Source of the DNA: Parvibaculum sp.
GTDB taxonomy: Bacteria; Pseudomonadota; Alphaproteobacteria; Parvibaculales; Parvibaculaceae
Length of the DNA stretch: 32,644 bases
Assembly: GCA_019635975.1 (NCBI GenBank)
Contig: JAHBYM010000020.1
Span: 1 to 32,644, forward strand
Direction of reading: 5' to 3'
The stretch's first letter is position 1; every line of letters begins with the position of its first letter. The notes below the pieces were generated by a model. It worked only from the letters and a program-made list of their open reading frames with translations, made no database searches and was not told the origin of the DNA. Positions 16,696 through 24,900 of this stretch are shown piece after piece. Made by a program: the position numbers and the translations under genes.

Positions 16696-17535
16696 ATGGG
16701 TCTTGCAACGACAACCGTCAGGAAGCTCACGCCCGGCTGCGGCGCCGAGGTGCTGGGCGTCGACCTCGCCAATCCCTCGAACAGCGACATGGAGACGATC
16801 CGCGACGCCTATCGCGACTATGGCGTGATCTTCTTCCGCGACCAGAAGCTGACGCCGGAAGACCACATCGCCTTCGCGCGGCGCTGGGGCGACATCGACA
16901 TCAACAAGTTCTTCCCCGCCAACGGCAAATATCCCGAGATCGCCGAAGTGCGGAAGGAGAAGGACCAGTTCGTCAATGTCGGCGGCGGCTGGCACACCGA
17001 CCATTCCTATGACACCGAGCCGGCGATGGGCTCGATCCTCGTTGCGCGCGAACTTCCCGATGCCGGCGGCGACACGCTCTTCGCCGACATGTACAAGGCC
17101 TATGAGGCGCTTTCGCCGGGGCTCAGGAAAACGCTCGACGGTCTGAAAGCCGTTCACTCCAATGCGCATGTTTTCGGCGCTGCGGGCGCCTACAAGTCGA
17201 GCGATCAGGCCTCGGGCTTCAAGGGCGAGAGCCTTGTCGGCGAAGCCGTGCATCCCGTCGTCATCACGCATCCGCTGAGCGGCCGCAAGGCGCTCTATGT
17301 GAACCCTGCCTTCACGACGCATTTCGAAGGCTGGAACGCCTTCGACAGCAAACCGCTGCTCGACTATCTCTACACCCATGCCTCGCGGCCCGAATTCACC
17401 TGCCGCTTCGAATGGAGGGAAGGTTCGGTCGCCTTCTGGGACAACCGCGCCACCTGGCATTTCGCGATCAACGACTATCATGGGCACAAGCGCCTGATGC
17501 ACCGCATCACGATTGCCGGCGGACCCCTGCAGTAA
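16696..17535 (+). CDS. TauD/TfdA-family 2-oxoglutarate-dependent dioxygenase
   Basis: A 279-residue enzyme with start ATG after GGGAGGAAAGATC. The iron site is complete: H100 and D102 in GGWHTDHSY, and the distal His, H269, in LMHRITI near the C-terminus. The family uses Fe(II), O2 and 2-oxoglutarate to hydroxylate substrates such as taurine, alkyl sulfates, phenoxyacetates or carnitine-like compounds. It is the first gene downstream of a Crp-type site and is followed after 71 bases by a paralogue. The substrate cannot be read from the sequence. Confidence 0.9.
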   Translation: MGLATTTVRKLTPGCGAEVLGVDLANPSNSDMETIRDAYRDYGVIFFRDQKLTPEDHIAFARRWGDIDINKFFPANGKYPEIAEVRKEKDQFVNVGGGWHTDHSYDTEPAMGSILVARELPDAGGDTLFADMYKAYEALSPGLRKTLDGLKAVHSNAHVFGAAGAYKSSDQASGFKGESLVGEAVHPVVITHPLSGRKALYVNPAFTTHFEGWNAFDSKPLLDYLYTHASRPEFTCRFEWREGSVAFWDNRATWHFAINDYHGHKRLMHRITIAGGPLQ

Positions 17536-17606
17536 GCGGTTTTGCCCGCGCCGCCGCCTGTGGCAATCTCTCCCGAAGCCCCATCAAAGGGGCAAGGGAG
17601 GGACCC

Positions 17607-18476
17607 ATGTCGCAAGCCGCCGCCAGAACGCGCCGCATCGAAGTCACGCCGAACGCCAACGGCTTCGGCGCGGCGATCTCGGGTCTCGATCTGTCGAAGC
17701 CGCTGCCGCCGGATGTGCTGGCCGAGGTGAAGCAGGCCTGGGCCGATCATGCGGTGGTCTGGTTTCCCGACCAGCCCCTCAGCCACGACGAACTCGAAGC
17801 CTTCACGCTGCAGATCGGCCCCTTCGGCCACGATCCTTTCATCAAGCCGATGGAAGGCCGCCCGCATATTCTGGAGCTGCGCCGCGAGCCGGACGAGAAG
17901 GCGCGCAATTTCGGCGCCGGCTGGCATTCCGACTGGAGCTTCCAGGAACAGCCGCCCGCCGCCACAATCCTGCATTCGAAAGTGACCCCGCCCGTCGGCG
18001 GCGACACGCTCTATGCCGACTGCACGCGGGCCTACGACGCGCTTTCGGCCACGATGAAGCGGCTGCTCGACGGTCTCGTCGCGATCCACACCGCCGCCTT
18101 GCCCTACGGCACCAAGGGCATCTTCGCGCAGGAAAAAGAAGAGCGGACGATGAAGATCATCGTCAGCAAGGAGGCGGAGAAAACCTGCCCGCATCCGCTG
18201 GTGCGCACGCATCCCGTAACGGGACGCAAGGCGCTTTATGTCAGCCCCGTTTACACATCGCATATTGAGGGTATGGCGGCGGACGAGTCCGCGGCGCTGC
18301 TCGGTTTCCTCTACACGCACATGACGAAGGACGAGTTCGTCTATCGTCATCGCTGGCAGCCCAACATGCTGACCATGTGGGACAATCGCTGCACGCTGCA
18401 TTTCGCCGATGGCGGATATGACGGTCATTTGCGCGTGATGCATCGCACGACCGTCGGCGGCGACACGCCGGTTTAA
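17607..18476 (+). CDS. TauD/TfdA-family 2-oxoglutarate-dependent dioxygenase, second copy
   Basis: A 289-residue enzyme starting at ATG 17607 after GGGAGGGACCC. Iron ligands are H107 and D109 in GWHSDWSF and H279 in VMHRTTV. It shares the family framework with its neighbour (PVTGRKALYVSP, WDNRCTLHFA) but differs widely, so this is not a recent duplication. It has its own ribosome site and is probably in one operon with the upstream paralogue. The substrate is unknown. Confidence 0.9.
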   Translation: MSQAAARTRRIEVTPNANGFGAAISGLDLSKPLPPDVLAEVKQAWADHAVVWFPDQPLSHDELEAFTLQIGPFGHDPFIKPMEGRPHILELRREPDEKARNFGAGWHSDWSFQEQPPAATILHSKVTPPVGGDTLYADCTRAYDALSATMKRLLDGLVAIHTAALPYGTKGIFAQEKEERTMKIIVSKEAEKTCPHPLVRTHPVTGRKALYVSPVYTSHIEGMAADESAALLGFLYTHMTKDEFVYRHRWQPNMLTMWDNRCTLHFADGGYDGHLRVMHRTTVGGDTPV

Positions 18477-18778
18477 CGACCGGCATTAGACTCCATTCCG
18501 GAACCGGATTCTGTCCCGCTGCGGCACAGAAAACGGAATCGTGCGTCTACGGATGGAATCTCTTTGATTCCGCCGCGTGGAGGATTAGTCTCGACAACAG
18601 TCGAAGAACGGTGTTTCGCTTGGCGCGCACCCGTGGCGCGCCAGGGCGGCAGCATCGGGATGCGATTGTGTGCCGGCGACCCCTTGCCCCCCCGACGCCG
18701 CGGCAGCAGTCTTCCCCGAAATCGCCGCCAACCCCGGGTCCGGTGTCAGCCACCGGATCCGGGGTTTTCGTTTCCGGG
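18477..18778 (+). other. Gene-free stretch; possible small RNA
   Basis: No convincing protein gene lies in these 302 bases. On the plus strand there is a promoter-like pair, TTGATT (18564-18569), 16 bases, TAGTCT (18586-18591). It is followed by an 8-base GC-rich hairpin (TGGCGCGC at 18621-18628 with GCGCGCCA at 18636-18643) and finally the terminator at 18730-18770. Together they outline a structured RNA of about 170 bases. A long 3' tail of the TauD-family mRNA is the simpler alternative. A small hairpin (GGAATC/GATTCC, 18555-18571) overlaps the promoter-like pair. Confidence 0.3.
18730..18770 (+). terminator. Strong plus-strand terminator
   Basis: A 16-base stem with one G-T wobble (18730-18745 with 18751-18766), a five-base loop and a T-rich tail (GGGGTTTTCGTTT). 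No T-run is present on the other strand. It lies 254 bases past the nearest plus-strand stop codon and just before the convergent EamA gene end. Confidence 0.85.
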
Positions 18779-19684
18779 TCAGCGCGCGAAGAGCAGCAGC
18801 AGAATGCCGCCCGCGACCAGCGCGATGCCGATGAATTCGAGCCGGTTGGTTCTCTCGCCGAAAATGAAATGCGAGGAGATGAAGGTGAAGACCAGTTCGA
18901 TCTGGCCGAGCGCCCGCACATAGGCCGCGTTCTGGATGGTCATGGCCGTGAACCAGCCCATCGAGGCAAGCGCGCCGGCAAGCCCGACGACCGAACTGAC
19001 CTTCCATGTCACAAGCGCCGCGCGCAGGTCCGCCGGGCCGCGCCACAATAGCCACAGCGTCATTGCGACCGTCTGGATCGCCAGCACGACGACCAGCGTG
19101 TAGGCGGCCGCGGTGAGGAAGTCCGGCCGCTCCAGCGACAGCGAAGCGCCGCGATAGCAGACGGCGGCGACGCCGTGGCAGGCGCCGGAGCCGATCCCCA
19201 TCAGGGTCGGCTTGTCGCCGAGCGAGCGGACGAAAGCGGCGAGCGTCAGCTTCGCCTGCGCCATCGAAATGACGACGACGCCGGCAAGGCTGATGAGGAT
19301 GGCGAGGAACGCGCCGAAACTGAGGAGGTCGCCCAGCACGATCGCGCCGAACAGCGCCGTCTGGATCGTCTCGGTCTTGGAGTAGGTGTTGCCGACCGCG
19401 AAGTTGCGCCAGGCGAAGATCGCCACCAGCAGCACCGTGCCCCAGATCTGCGCGAGCCCGCCCAGCGCCGCATAGGCGAGGAACGCCGCGTTGGGTTCCG
19501 GCAGCGTCGCGCCGGTAAAGAAAACAAGCCCCGCGAGATAAAGCGCCGCCACCGGCAGGCCATAGGCGAAGCGCACATAGGTGGCGCCCATCGCCGACAT
19601 CTCGCCGGTGAGCTTCTTTTGCAGCGTCGAGCGCAGGTTCTGCAGGAACGCGGCGGCGATCGTGATCGGTATCCAGAGCGGCAT
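18779..19684 (-). CDS. EamA/DMT-family membrane transporter
   Basis: A 301-residue hydrophobic protein with about ten predicted membrane helices in two five-helix halves, the layout of drug/metabolite transporters. The second half ends with a helix containing GELFIF-like FIFGERTNRLEFIGIALVAGG, typical of EamA. The family exports small metabolites; the substrate is unknown. The start ATG at 19684 has a weak ribosome site and follows the serine hydrolase stop by 18 bases, so the two are likely co-transcribed. Confidence 0.85.
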   Translation of the reverse strand: MPLWIPITIAAAFLQNLRSTLQKKLTGEMSAMGATYVRFAYGLPVAALYLAGLVFFTGATLPEPNAAFLAYAALGGLAQIWGTVLLVAIFAWRNFAVGNTYSKTETIQTALFGAIVLGDLLSFGAFLAILISLAGVVVISMAQAKLTLAAFVRSLGDKPTLMGIGSGACHGVAAVCYRGASLSLERPDFLTAAAYTLVVVLAIQTVAMTLWLLWRGPADLRAALVTWKVSSVVGLAGALASMGWFTAMTIQNAAYVRALGQIELVFTFISSHFIFGERTNRLEFIGIALVAGGILLLLFAR

Positions 19685-19702
19685 GATAGGCCGGGTGCCG
19701 CC

Positions 19703-20938
19703 TTAATCGGTAATCGCCCCGTAGACGAGCTGTTGCAGTTGCGGGCGCAAGGGGTAGGTGGAGGAGGGGTAGAGCTGCGTCATGAAGATGGCGACCATTT
19801 CTTCTTCCGGGTCGATCCAGAAATAGGTCGAGGCCGCGCCGCCCCAGGAAAAGTTTCCGGCAGAACCGATCGTCGGCGATTCCGCCGGATCGAGCGTCAC
19901 CTGAAAGCCGAAGCCCGCGCCGGCCGGCGCAAGCTCGCTGAAAGCCGAGTTCGATATTTCGTTCATCCGCTTGCCGCCGGGCAAGTGGTTCAGCGTCATG
20001 AACTCGATGGTCTTGGGCGAGCAGAGCCGCACGCCATCGATTTCGCCGCCATTGAGCAGCATCTGGCAGAAGCGCCAGTAGTCGGTCATCGTCGAGACGA
20101 GGCCGCCACCGCCGGAAAGAAACTTCGGCGGTTTTGCATAGGTGCTGGTTTCGTCGCCGACATCCATGATGCCGGTCTTGCCGCTTTTCGGATCCTTGAA
20201 ATAATTGGTCGCGAAGCGGTCGAGCTTGTCCTTCGGCACGAAGAAGCCCGTATCGTCCATGCCGAGCGGCGCGAAGATGCGGCTCGCCAGAAATTCGTCG
20301 AACGGCCGCCCCGACAGCACTTCCACCAGATAGCCGCAGACATCGGTCGAAACCGAATAGCTCCATTGCTCGCCGGGTGAAAAGAGCAGCGGAATGTCGG
20401 CCAGCGCCGTCACCATTTCCTTCAGCGTCAGTTTCAGCGTATTGGCGCCGTCGATGCCGGCGTCGCGATAGAGCTTGTCGACCGGATGGGCATACATGAA
20501 ACCGTAGGTGAGGCCCGACGTATGCGTCAGCAGATCGCGGATGGTCATTTCCCGCGCGCAAGGCGCTGTCTCGTATTTCTCGGCCGTGCCGCCGGCCCAG
20601 ACTTTCAGCTTCTTGAATTCCGGGATGTATCGCGACACCGGATGGTTGAGCTGAAAATGTCCTTCCTCGTAAAGCATCATCAGCGCGAGGCTGGTGATCG
20701 GCTTCGTCATCGAATAGATGCGGAAGATCGTGTCCTTCTCCATCGGCAATCCGCGCTCGCGGTCGCGCTGGCCGCGCACCTCGAAATGTGCAATCTCGCC
20801 GCCCCGCGACACCAGCGTCGAAAAGCCCGCCAGCTTGCCCCGGTCGATATAGGAACTGAAATAATTGGGGATGTTGGCGAGCCGGTCGGCGTCGAGGCCG
20901 ACATCCTCGGGCTTCGAAATGCGGGGCATGATGTTCAT
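19703..20938 (-). CDS. Class C beta-lactamase-fold serine hydrolase (esterase-like)
   Basis: A 411-residue enzyme of the beta-lactamase/transpeptidase-like family. Nucleophile motif SMTK has S76 and K79; the second-motif Tyr is Y194 in QWSYSVSTD. A C-terminal HLPGGKRM could supply the third motif. No signal peptide is seen, so it is probably cytoplasmic, which argues for an esterase or EstB-like role rather than antibiotic resistance. The start ATG at 20938 has GAGGAG 7 bases upstream. A small unknown gene precedes it and an EamA transporter follows on the same strand. Confidence 0.88.
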   Translation of the reverse strand: MNIMPRISKPEDVGLDADRLANIPNYFSSYIDRGKLAGFSTLVSRGGEIAHFEVRGQRDRERGLPMEKDTIFRIYSMTKPITSLALMMLYEEGHFQLNHPVSRYIPEFKKLKVWAGGTAEKYETAPCAREMTIRDLLTHTSGLTYGFMYAHPVDKLYRDAGIDGANTLKLTLKEMVTALADIPLLFSPGEQWSYSVSTDVCGYLVEVLSGRPFDEFLASRIFAPLGMDDTGFFVPKDKLDRFATNYFKDPKSGKTGIMDVGDETSTYAKPPKFLSGGGGLVSTMTDYWRFCQMLLNGGEIDGVRLCSPKTIEFMTLNHLPGGKRMNEISNSAFSELAPAGAGFGFQVTLDPAESPTIGSAGNFSWGGAASTYFWIDPEEEMVAIFMTQLYPSSTYPLRPQLQQLVYGAITD

Positions 20939-20975
20939 CGGACGTCTCCTCGTGGCGTTGTTTTCTTTGTTGTGT

Positions 20976-21266
20976 TCATTCCGTGCGCGGGCCGAGCGCG
21001 TGGAAAAGTTCCTCGGCGCTGCGTCCCTGCGCGGCGACCATGCCGGTCTCCTCGGCGCCGAGCGAAATCGCTTCCCAACCCTCCGGCGTCTTGCGCAGCC
21101 GGAAGCTCGGGCGCATATGGCCGCAACGCGTCAGGTAGGGCGCCATCACGCCTTGACCGTTCTTGCGAAATTCGAGATCGAACGGCGAGCCGTCCGCGGC
21201 CGCCTTCAGGCGCCGCCGGTCATGCTCGGTAACGAGATCGCCGGGAAATCGGACGATGCTTCCCAA
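20976..21266 (-). CDS. Uncharacterised 96-residue protein
   Basis: No family is recognised. TTG at 21266 is taken as the start, with AAAGGG about 9 bases upstream; the reading frame stays open further up but without a better site. The product begins MGSIVRFPGDLVTEHDRRRLK and is a mixed, soluble-looking chain with a central FRKNGQGVMAPYL and an acidic end. A single cysteine and the absence of a signal or membrane segment point to a cytoplasmic protein. It lies 37 bases upstream of the serine hydrolase gene on the same strand, probably in the same transcript. The start is uncertain. Confidence 0.5.
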   Translation of the reverse strand: MGSIVRFPGDLVTEHDRRRLKAAADGSPFDLEFRKNGQGVMAPYLTRCGHMRPSFRLRKTPEGWEAISLGAEETGMVAAQGRSAEELFHALGPRTE

Positions 21267-21404
21267 TGCCTGTGACCCTTTGGTTACGGGTGGCCCTTCG
21301 CCTGCCGGCGGGCAGTCTACACGACCGGCAGCGTCATTTGGTTCCAATATTTGACGGGGGATTGGCCCTGCCATGCGCCCCGTGCGCCTCCTAGGCTTCG
21401 CGCC

Positions 21405-21806
21405 ATGGAACAAACGGTTTTCCGCATCCTCGCCGCGCTTCTGGGCATCTTCGCATTGCTGAACGGCGGCCGCATGGTCGCCGATCCGATCGGCTGGTTC
21501 GCCTCGATCCCCGACCTCGCGCTCACCGGCGCCGCCAACGCCCATCTGATCCGCGATGTCGGCGCCGCTTACCTCGCGAGCGCGGCGGGCCTTGGCGCCG
21601 CGGCGTTCTGGCCGCGCCTCGCCGCACCCCTGCTGCTCGCGCCCGCCATCTTCATGGGCGGCCATGCGCTGGCGCATCTCGCCGACATTGCGGCCGGTTG
21701 CGCGGCGGCGCCCGGCGGAACGGCGACCGACTGGCTCGGTGTCATTCTCCCCGGCGCGCTCACGATCGGGTTCTGCGTCTGGGCCTTGCGCTTCAGGCGC
21801 CCCTGA
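21405..21806 (+). CDS. Small integral membrane protein, four predicted helices
   Basis: A 133-residue protein from ATG 21405. Four hydrophobic segments lie at about residues 5-25, 48-66, 70-92 and 108-128, with a conserved-looking HLIRDVGAAYL before the second. The family was not recognised with confidence. No ribosome site is seen, and a TAGGCT element ends 7 bases before the ATG, so the message may be leaderless. The stop overlaps the end of the convergent serine hydrolase gene by 14 bases. Confidence 0.6.
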   Translation: MEQTVFRILAALLGIFALLNGGRMVADPIGWFASIPDLALTGAANAHLIRDVGAAYLASAAGLGAAAFWPRLAAPLLLAPAIFMGGHALAHLADIAAGCAAAPGGTATDWLGVILPGALTIGFCVWALRFRRP

Positions 21807-21809
21807 AGC
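21790..21809. terminator. Hairpin holding both stop codons of two convergent genes
   Basis: GCTTCAGG-CGCC-CCTGAAGC forms a perfect 8-base stem with a four-base loop. The plus-strand TGA (21804-21806) and the minus-strand TGA (21793-21795) lie in its two arms. No T-run follows, so its effect on termination is uncertain. Confidence 0.45.
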
Positions 21810-22854
21810 AATCGACGACCTCGGCGATCCAGTGCTTCGGATTTTCCTTCTGCGCGAGCGGCGTCTTGCCGTTGCGCACCACCACCATGTCGAGTTCCGG
21901 CACGCAGACCGTGTATTGCCCTTCATAGCCATTGGCCGAGAAACTGCCCGCGCCGGCAATGCCGAGCCACCAATGCGCGCCATAAGGGTTTTCGGCATCG
22001 GCCTGCTGCCATGTCGGCCGGCGCGCATAATCGGCCCAGCCCTCCGGCAACAGCCGCTTTCCCTCCCACACGCCGTCGCGCAGATAAAGCAGGCCGAAAC
22101 GCGCGAAGTCGCGGGGCGTGCAATAGCAGAAGGACGAACCGATAAACGTGCCGGCCGCATCGAATTTCGGCTGCGGCGACATCATGCCGAGCGGCTCGAA
22201 CAGGCGGGCCCGCATGAAGGCTTCGAAACCGGGCCCATGCGCGTCGGCCGCACGCGCCAGGCAGCGGCTGACGATGTTGGTCGTGCCGCTGGCATAGGAC
22301 CAGTAACTGCCCGGCGCGTGCTCCAGCGGAAACGAGGCGGCGAAATGCGCAACATCGTCCTTGCCTTCGCCCCACAACATTTCGATGACGTCGGAAGGAT
22401 GCTCCGGCACGTAGTCCTCGCGGAAGGCAAGCCCGCTCGACATCCGCAGCATGAGGTCGAGCGTGATCGCCCGGCGCGGATCGCTTGGCGCCTGCCATTC
22501 CGGCACATCGGCCGCGGCGTGAATATCGAGCTTGCCGTCGCCAACCAGAATGCCCGCCAGCGCATGGGTGATGCTTTTCGCCTTCGACCATGACGGACAG
22601 GTGACGTCCGGCCCGTGACTTGCCGCATATTGTTCGTGAACGAGCCTGCCGTTCTTGATGATGACGACACCGAAGGTCTCGCCGAGATCGTCGGGCGGCG
22701 TTGCGGCGAAGGCATGGTCCATCAGCCGCGCGAAACGGGGCTTGTCGATGTTTCCGGGCAGCTCCCCGGTCGGCCAGTCCCTTGTCGGCCAGGCGACGCC
22801 CGCGGGCTGCGCGGGCAGGGGCGGCATTTGTTCGCGCGTCATGGTCTCGCTCAT
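21793..22854 (-). CDS. Beta-lactamase-fold serine hydrolase
   Basis: A 353-residue enzyme. ATG 22854 is chosen over the ATG at 22860 because GAGGG lies 6 bases before it. The nucleophile motif is SWSK (S88, K91) and the second-motif Tyr is Y187 in YWSYASGTTN. The C-terminal half has FGLLYLRDGVW and NPYGAHWWLG, typical of serine hydrolases of the class C/6-aminohexanoate-dimer hydrolase type. No signal peptide is visible. It is divergent from the glycoside hydrolase gene with a 72-base gap. The natural substrate is unknown; an amide or ester is likely. Confidence 0.88.
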   Translation of the reverse strand: MSETMTREQMPPLPAQPAGVAWPTRDWPTGELPGNIDKPRFARLMDHAFAATPPDDLGETFGVVIIKNGRLVHEQYAASHGPDVTCPSWSKAKSITHALAGILVGDGKLDIHAAADVPEWQAPSDPRRAITLDLMLRMSSGLAFREDYVPEHPSDVIEMLWGEGKDDVAHFAASFPLEHAPGSYWSYASGTTNIVSRCLARAADAHGPGFEAFMRARLFEPLGMMSPQPKFDAAGTFIGSSFCYCTPRDFARFGLLYLRDGVWEGKRLLPEGWADYARRPTWQQADAENPYGAHWWLGIAGAGSFSANGYEGQYTVCVPELDMVVVRNGKTPLAQKENPKHWIAEVVDCFRGA

Positions 22855-22867
22855 CGGCATCCCTCGT

Positions 22868-22896
22868 TTGTGTGTGCCGATGGTGCCCGCTATCCT
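22868..22896 (+). promoter_or_regulatory. Promoter of the glycoside hydrolase gene
   Basis: TTGTGT (22868-22873), 17 bases, TATCCT (22891-22896). The same TATCCT element is seen before the TauD-family gene at 16696. The ATG lies 30 bases downstream. Confidence 0.5.
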
Positions 22897-22926
22897 CGCC
22901 TTCAACAAGAAGGTCGGGAGGAAAGA

Positions 22927-24900
22927 ATGGCGTTGCCGAGGCTCGGAATAGACGGTGAGTGGTTTCAGGGGACCGATGGCCGCAGGCGCCTGTTGCGCGG
23001 CGTCAATCTGGGCGGTGATTGCAAGATGCCCTACACACCGAACGGCCACACCAACATCCCGACCGATTTTTCCGACCACCGCACGGTTTCCTTCGTCGGC
23101 CGGCCGTTTCCGCTGGCCGAGGCCGACGAGCATTTCGGACGGCTGAAGGCCTGGGGCTTCAACTGCCTGCGCCTGCTGACGACATGGGAAGCGGTCGAAC
23201 ATGCGGGACCGGGACAGTATGACGAGGAATATCTCGACTATTTCGCCGCGCTCTGCCGCAAGGCCGACGACTTCGGCATGTATGTCTTTGTCGACTTCCA
23301 CCAGGACGTCTGGAGCCGCATGACCGGTGGCGATGGTGCGCCGGGCTGGCTCTTCGACGCGGTCGGCCTCGACTTCACGAAGTTCCACGCGGCCGGCGCC
23401 GCGCATGTGATGCAATACAAATACGACTTCGCGCGCGGCGGGCGTCAGGAAGACAACTACCCGACCATGACCTGGTCGCAGAACTACAAATATCCGGCCA
23501 ACGCGATCATGTGGACGCTGTTCTTCGCCGGCGACGCCTTCTGCCCCGATTTTCTGATCGAGGGCCGTTCGGCGCAGACCTATCTGCAGGAACATTATCT
23601 GGGCGCGATGGAAGCGGTCGCGCATCGTGTGAAGGACCTGCCCAATGTCATCGGCTTCGACTCGCTCAACGAGCCGGGCTCGGGCTATGTCGGCCTGCCG
23701 CTCAGCTATCGCCATGTCGGTCCGAGCGAGAAAAACCCCTTTCCGGCGCGGCCGGGCCTCGCCTGGTCGCCGCTCGACGGATTCGCGGCGGCGCGCGGCC
23801 TTGCCCGCGAGATTCCCGAAATGGGGATCGATTGGGACGCGCGCGCCGTGGTGAAGAAGCGCGACGTGCTGGTCAACGCCGATGGCGTCACGATCTGGCG
23901 CGAGGGGCGGCAATGTCCGTTCGAGCGCGCCGGCGTCTACAGGCTCGACGGCGGCGAGATCGTTGCGCTGGACGAGGACTTCTTCGTTCGCCGCCGCAAT
24001 GGCGACCGCTACGACATGGAACACGACTTCATGGGGCCGTTCTTCGCACGCGTCGCGCAGCGCATGCGCGCGATCAACGACGAATGGCTGCTTTTCGCCG
24101 AGCTCGATCCGGGCGCGGGCCTTGGCCGCGGCTTCCCGCAGGAAACGCCGGTGCGCACCGTCAACGCCAGCCACTGGTACGACATCGTGACGCTGTCGAC
24201 CAAACGCTTCGACTTCCCGGTCAAGATCAATCCCTATACCGGCCGCACAACCGAGGGCGCCGACGCCATCGAAGCCTCCTACACGCGCCAGCTCGGCCGC
24301 CTGAAGGATGCCTCGCGAACGCTCAATCTCGGCACCGGCGCGCCGACGCTGCTCGGCGAGTTCGGCATCCCCTTCGACCTCGACGATGCCGCGGCCTACA
24401 AGGCATGGAACGCCGGCGACCGCACCGACGGGCCGTGGGAGAAACACATCATCGCGCTCGACCTGATGTACAACGCCCTCGACCAGTTGCTGATGCATTC
24501 GACGCATTGGAACTACACGGCCTCCAATCGCAACGACCAGGCGGTCGGCGACGGCTGGAACCAGGAAGACCTCTCGATCTACAGCATCGACCAGCGCATC
24601 GATCCCTCCGACATCAACAGCGGCGGCCGGGCGTTGAAGGGTTTCGTGCGCCCCTATGCGCGCACAATTGCCGGCCGTCCGCTGAAAATGAAGTTCAAGC
24701 GCGAAACCGGCGCCTTCCGTTTCGTCTACGAGGCGGAAGGAGATGGCGAGACCGAAATCTTCGTGCCGAAACTTCAATACCCGAACGGCTACGACGTTGA
24801 GGTCGAAGGCGGAACGGCGACGCGCGACGACGAAAACCAGAGCCTCAAGGTCCATGCCGTCGGCTCGCAGAAAGTCGCGGTCATCGTCACGCGGAAATGA
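22927..24900 (+). CDS. GH5 glycoside hydrolase resembling fungal GH5_12 (glucosylceramidase/steryl-glucosidase type)
   Basis: A 657-residue enzyme starting at ATG 22927 after GGGAGGAAAG. The N-terminal RGVNLGGDCKMPYTPNGHTN and SFVGRPFPLAEADEHF match my memory of fungal EGCrP-type GH5_12 enzymes, which hydrolyse glucosylceramide or steryl glucosides. A (beta/alpha)8 barrel follows with the acid/base E249 in SLNEPG and the nucleophile E478 in LLGEFGIPF. About 100 C-terminal residues form a beta-rich domain. No signal peptide is present, so it is probably cytoplasmic. It is divergent from a serine hydrolase gene, and its last 14 bases overlap the convergent IclR gene. GH5 is firm; the substrate is inferred. 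Confidence 0.85.
   Translation: MALPRLGIDGEWFQGTDGRRRLLRGVNLGGDCKMPYTPNGHTNIPTDFSDHRTVSFVGRPFPLAEADEHFGRLKAWGFNCLRLLTTWEAVEHAGPGQYDEEYLDYFAALCRKADDFGMYVFVDFHQDVWSRMTGGDGAPGWLFDAVGLDFTKFHAAGAAHVMQYKYDFARGGRQEDNYPTMTWSQNYKYPANAIMWTLFFAGDAFCPDFLIEGRSAQTYLQEHYLGAMEAVAHRVKDLPNVIGFDSLNEPGSGYVGLPLSYRHVGPSEKNPFPARPGLAWSPLDGFAAARGLAREIPEMGIDWDARAVVKKRDVLVNADGVTIWREGRQCPFERAGVYRLDGGEIVALDEDFFVRRRNGDRYDMEHDFMGPFFARVAQRMRAINDEWLLFAELDPGAGLGRGFPQETPVRTVNASHWYDIVTLSTKRFDFPVKINPYTGRTTEGADAIEASYTRQLGRLKDASRTLNLGTGAPTLLGEFGIPFDLDDAAAYKAWNAGDRTDGPWEKHIIALDLMYNALDQLLMHSTHWNYTASNRNDQAVGDGWNQEDLSIYSIDQRIDPSDINSGGRALKGFVRPYARTIAGRPLKMKFKRETGAFRFVYEAEGDGETEIFVPKLQYPNGYDVEVEGGTATRDDENQSLKVHAVGSQKVAVIVTRK

Noticed and set aside
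19703..22854. The two beta-lactamase-fold proteins as antibiotic resistance genes
   Set aside because: Neither has a signal peptide, and the motifs fit esterase or amide-hydrolase relatives as well as or better than true beta-lactamases.
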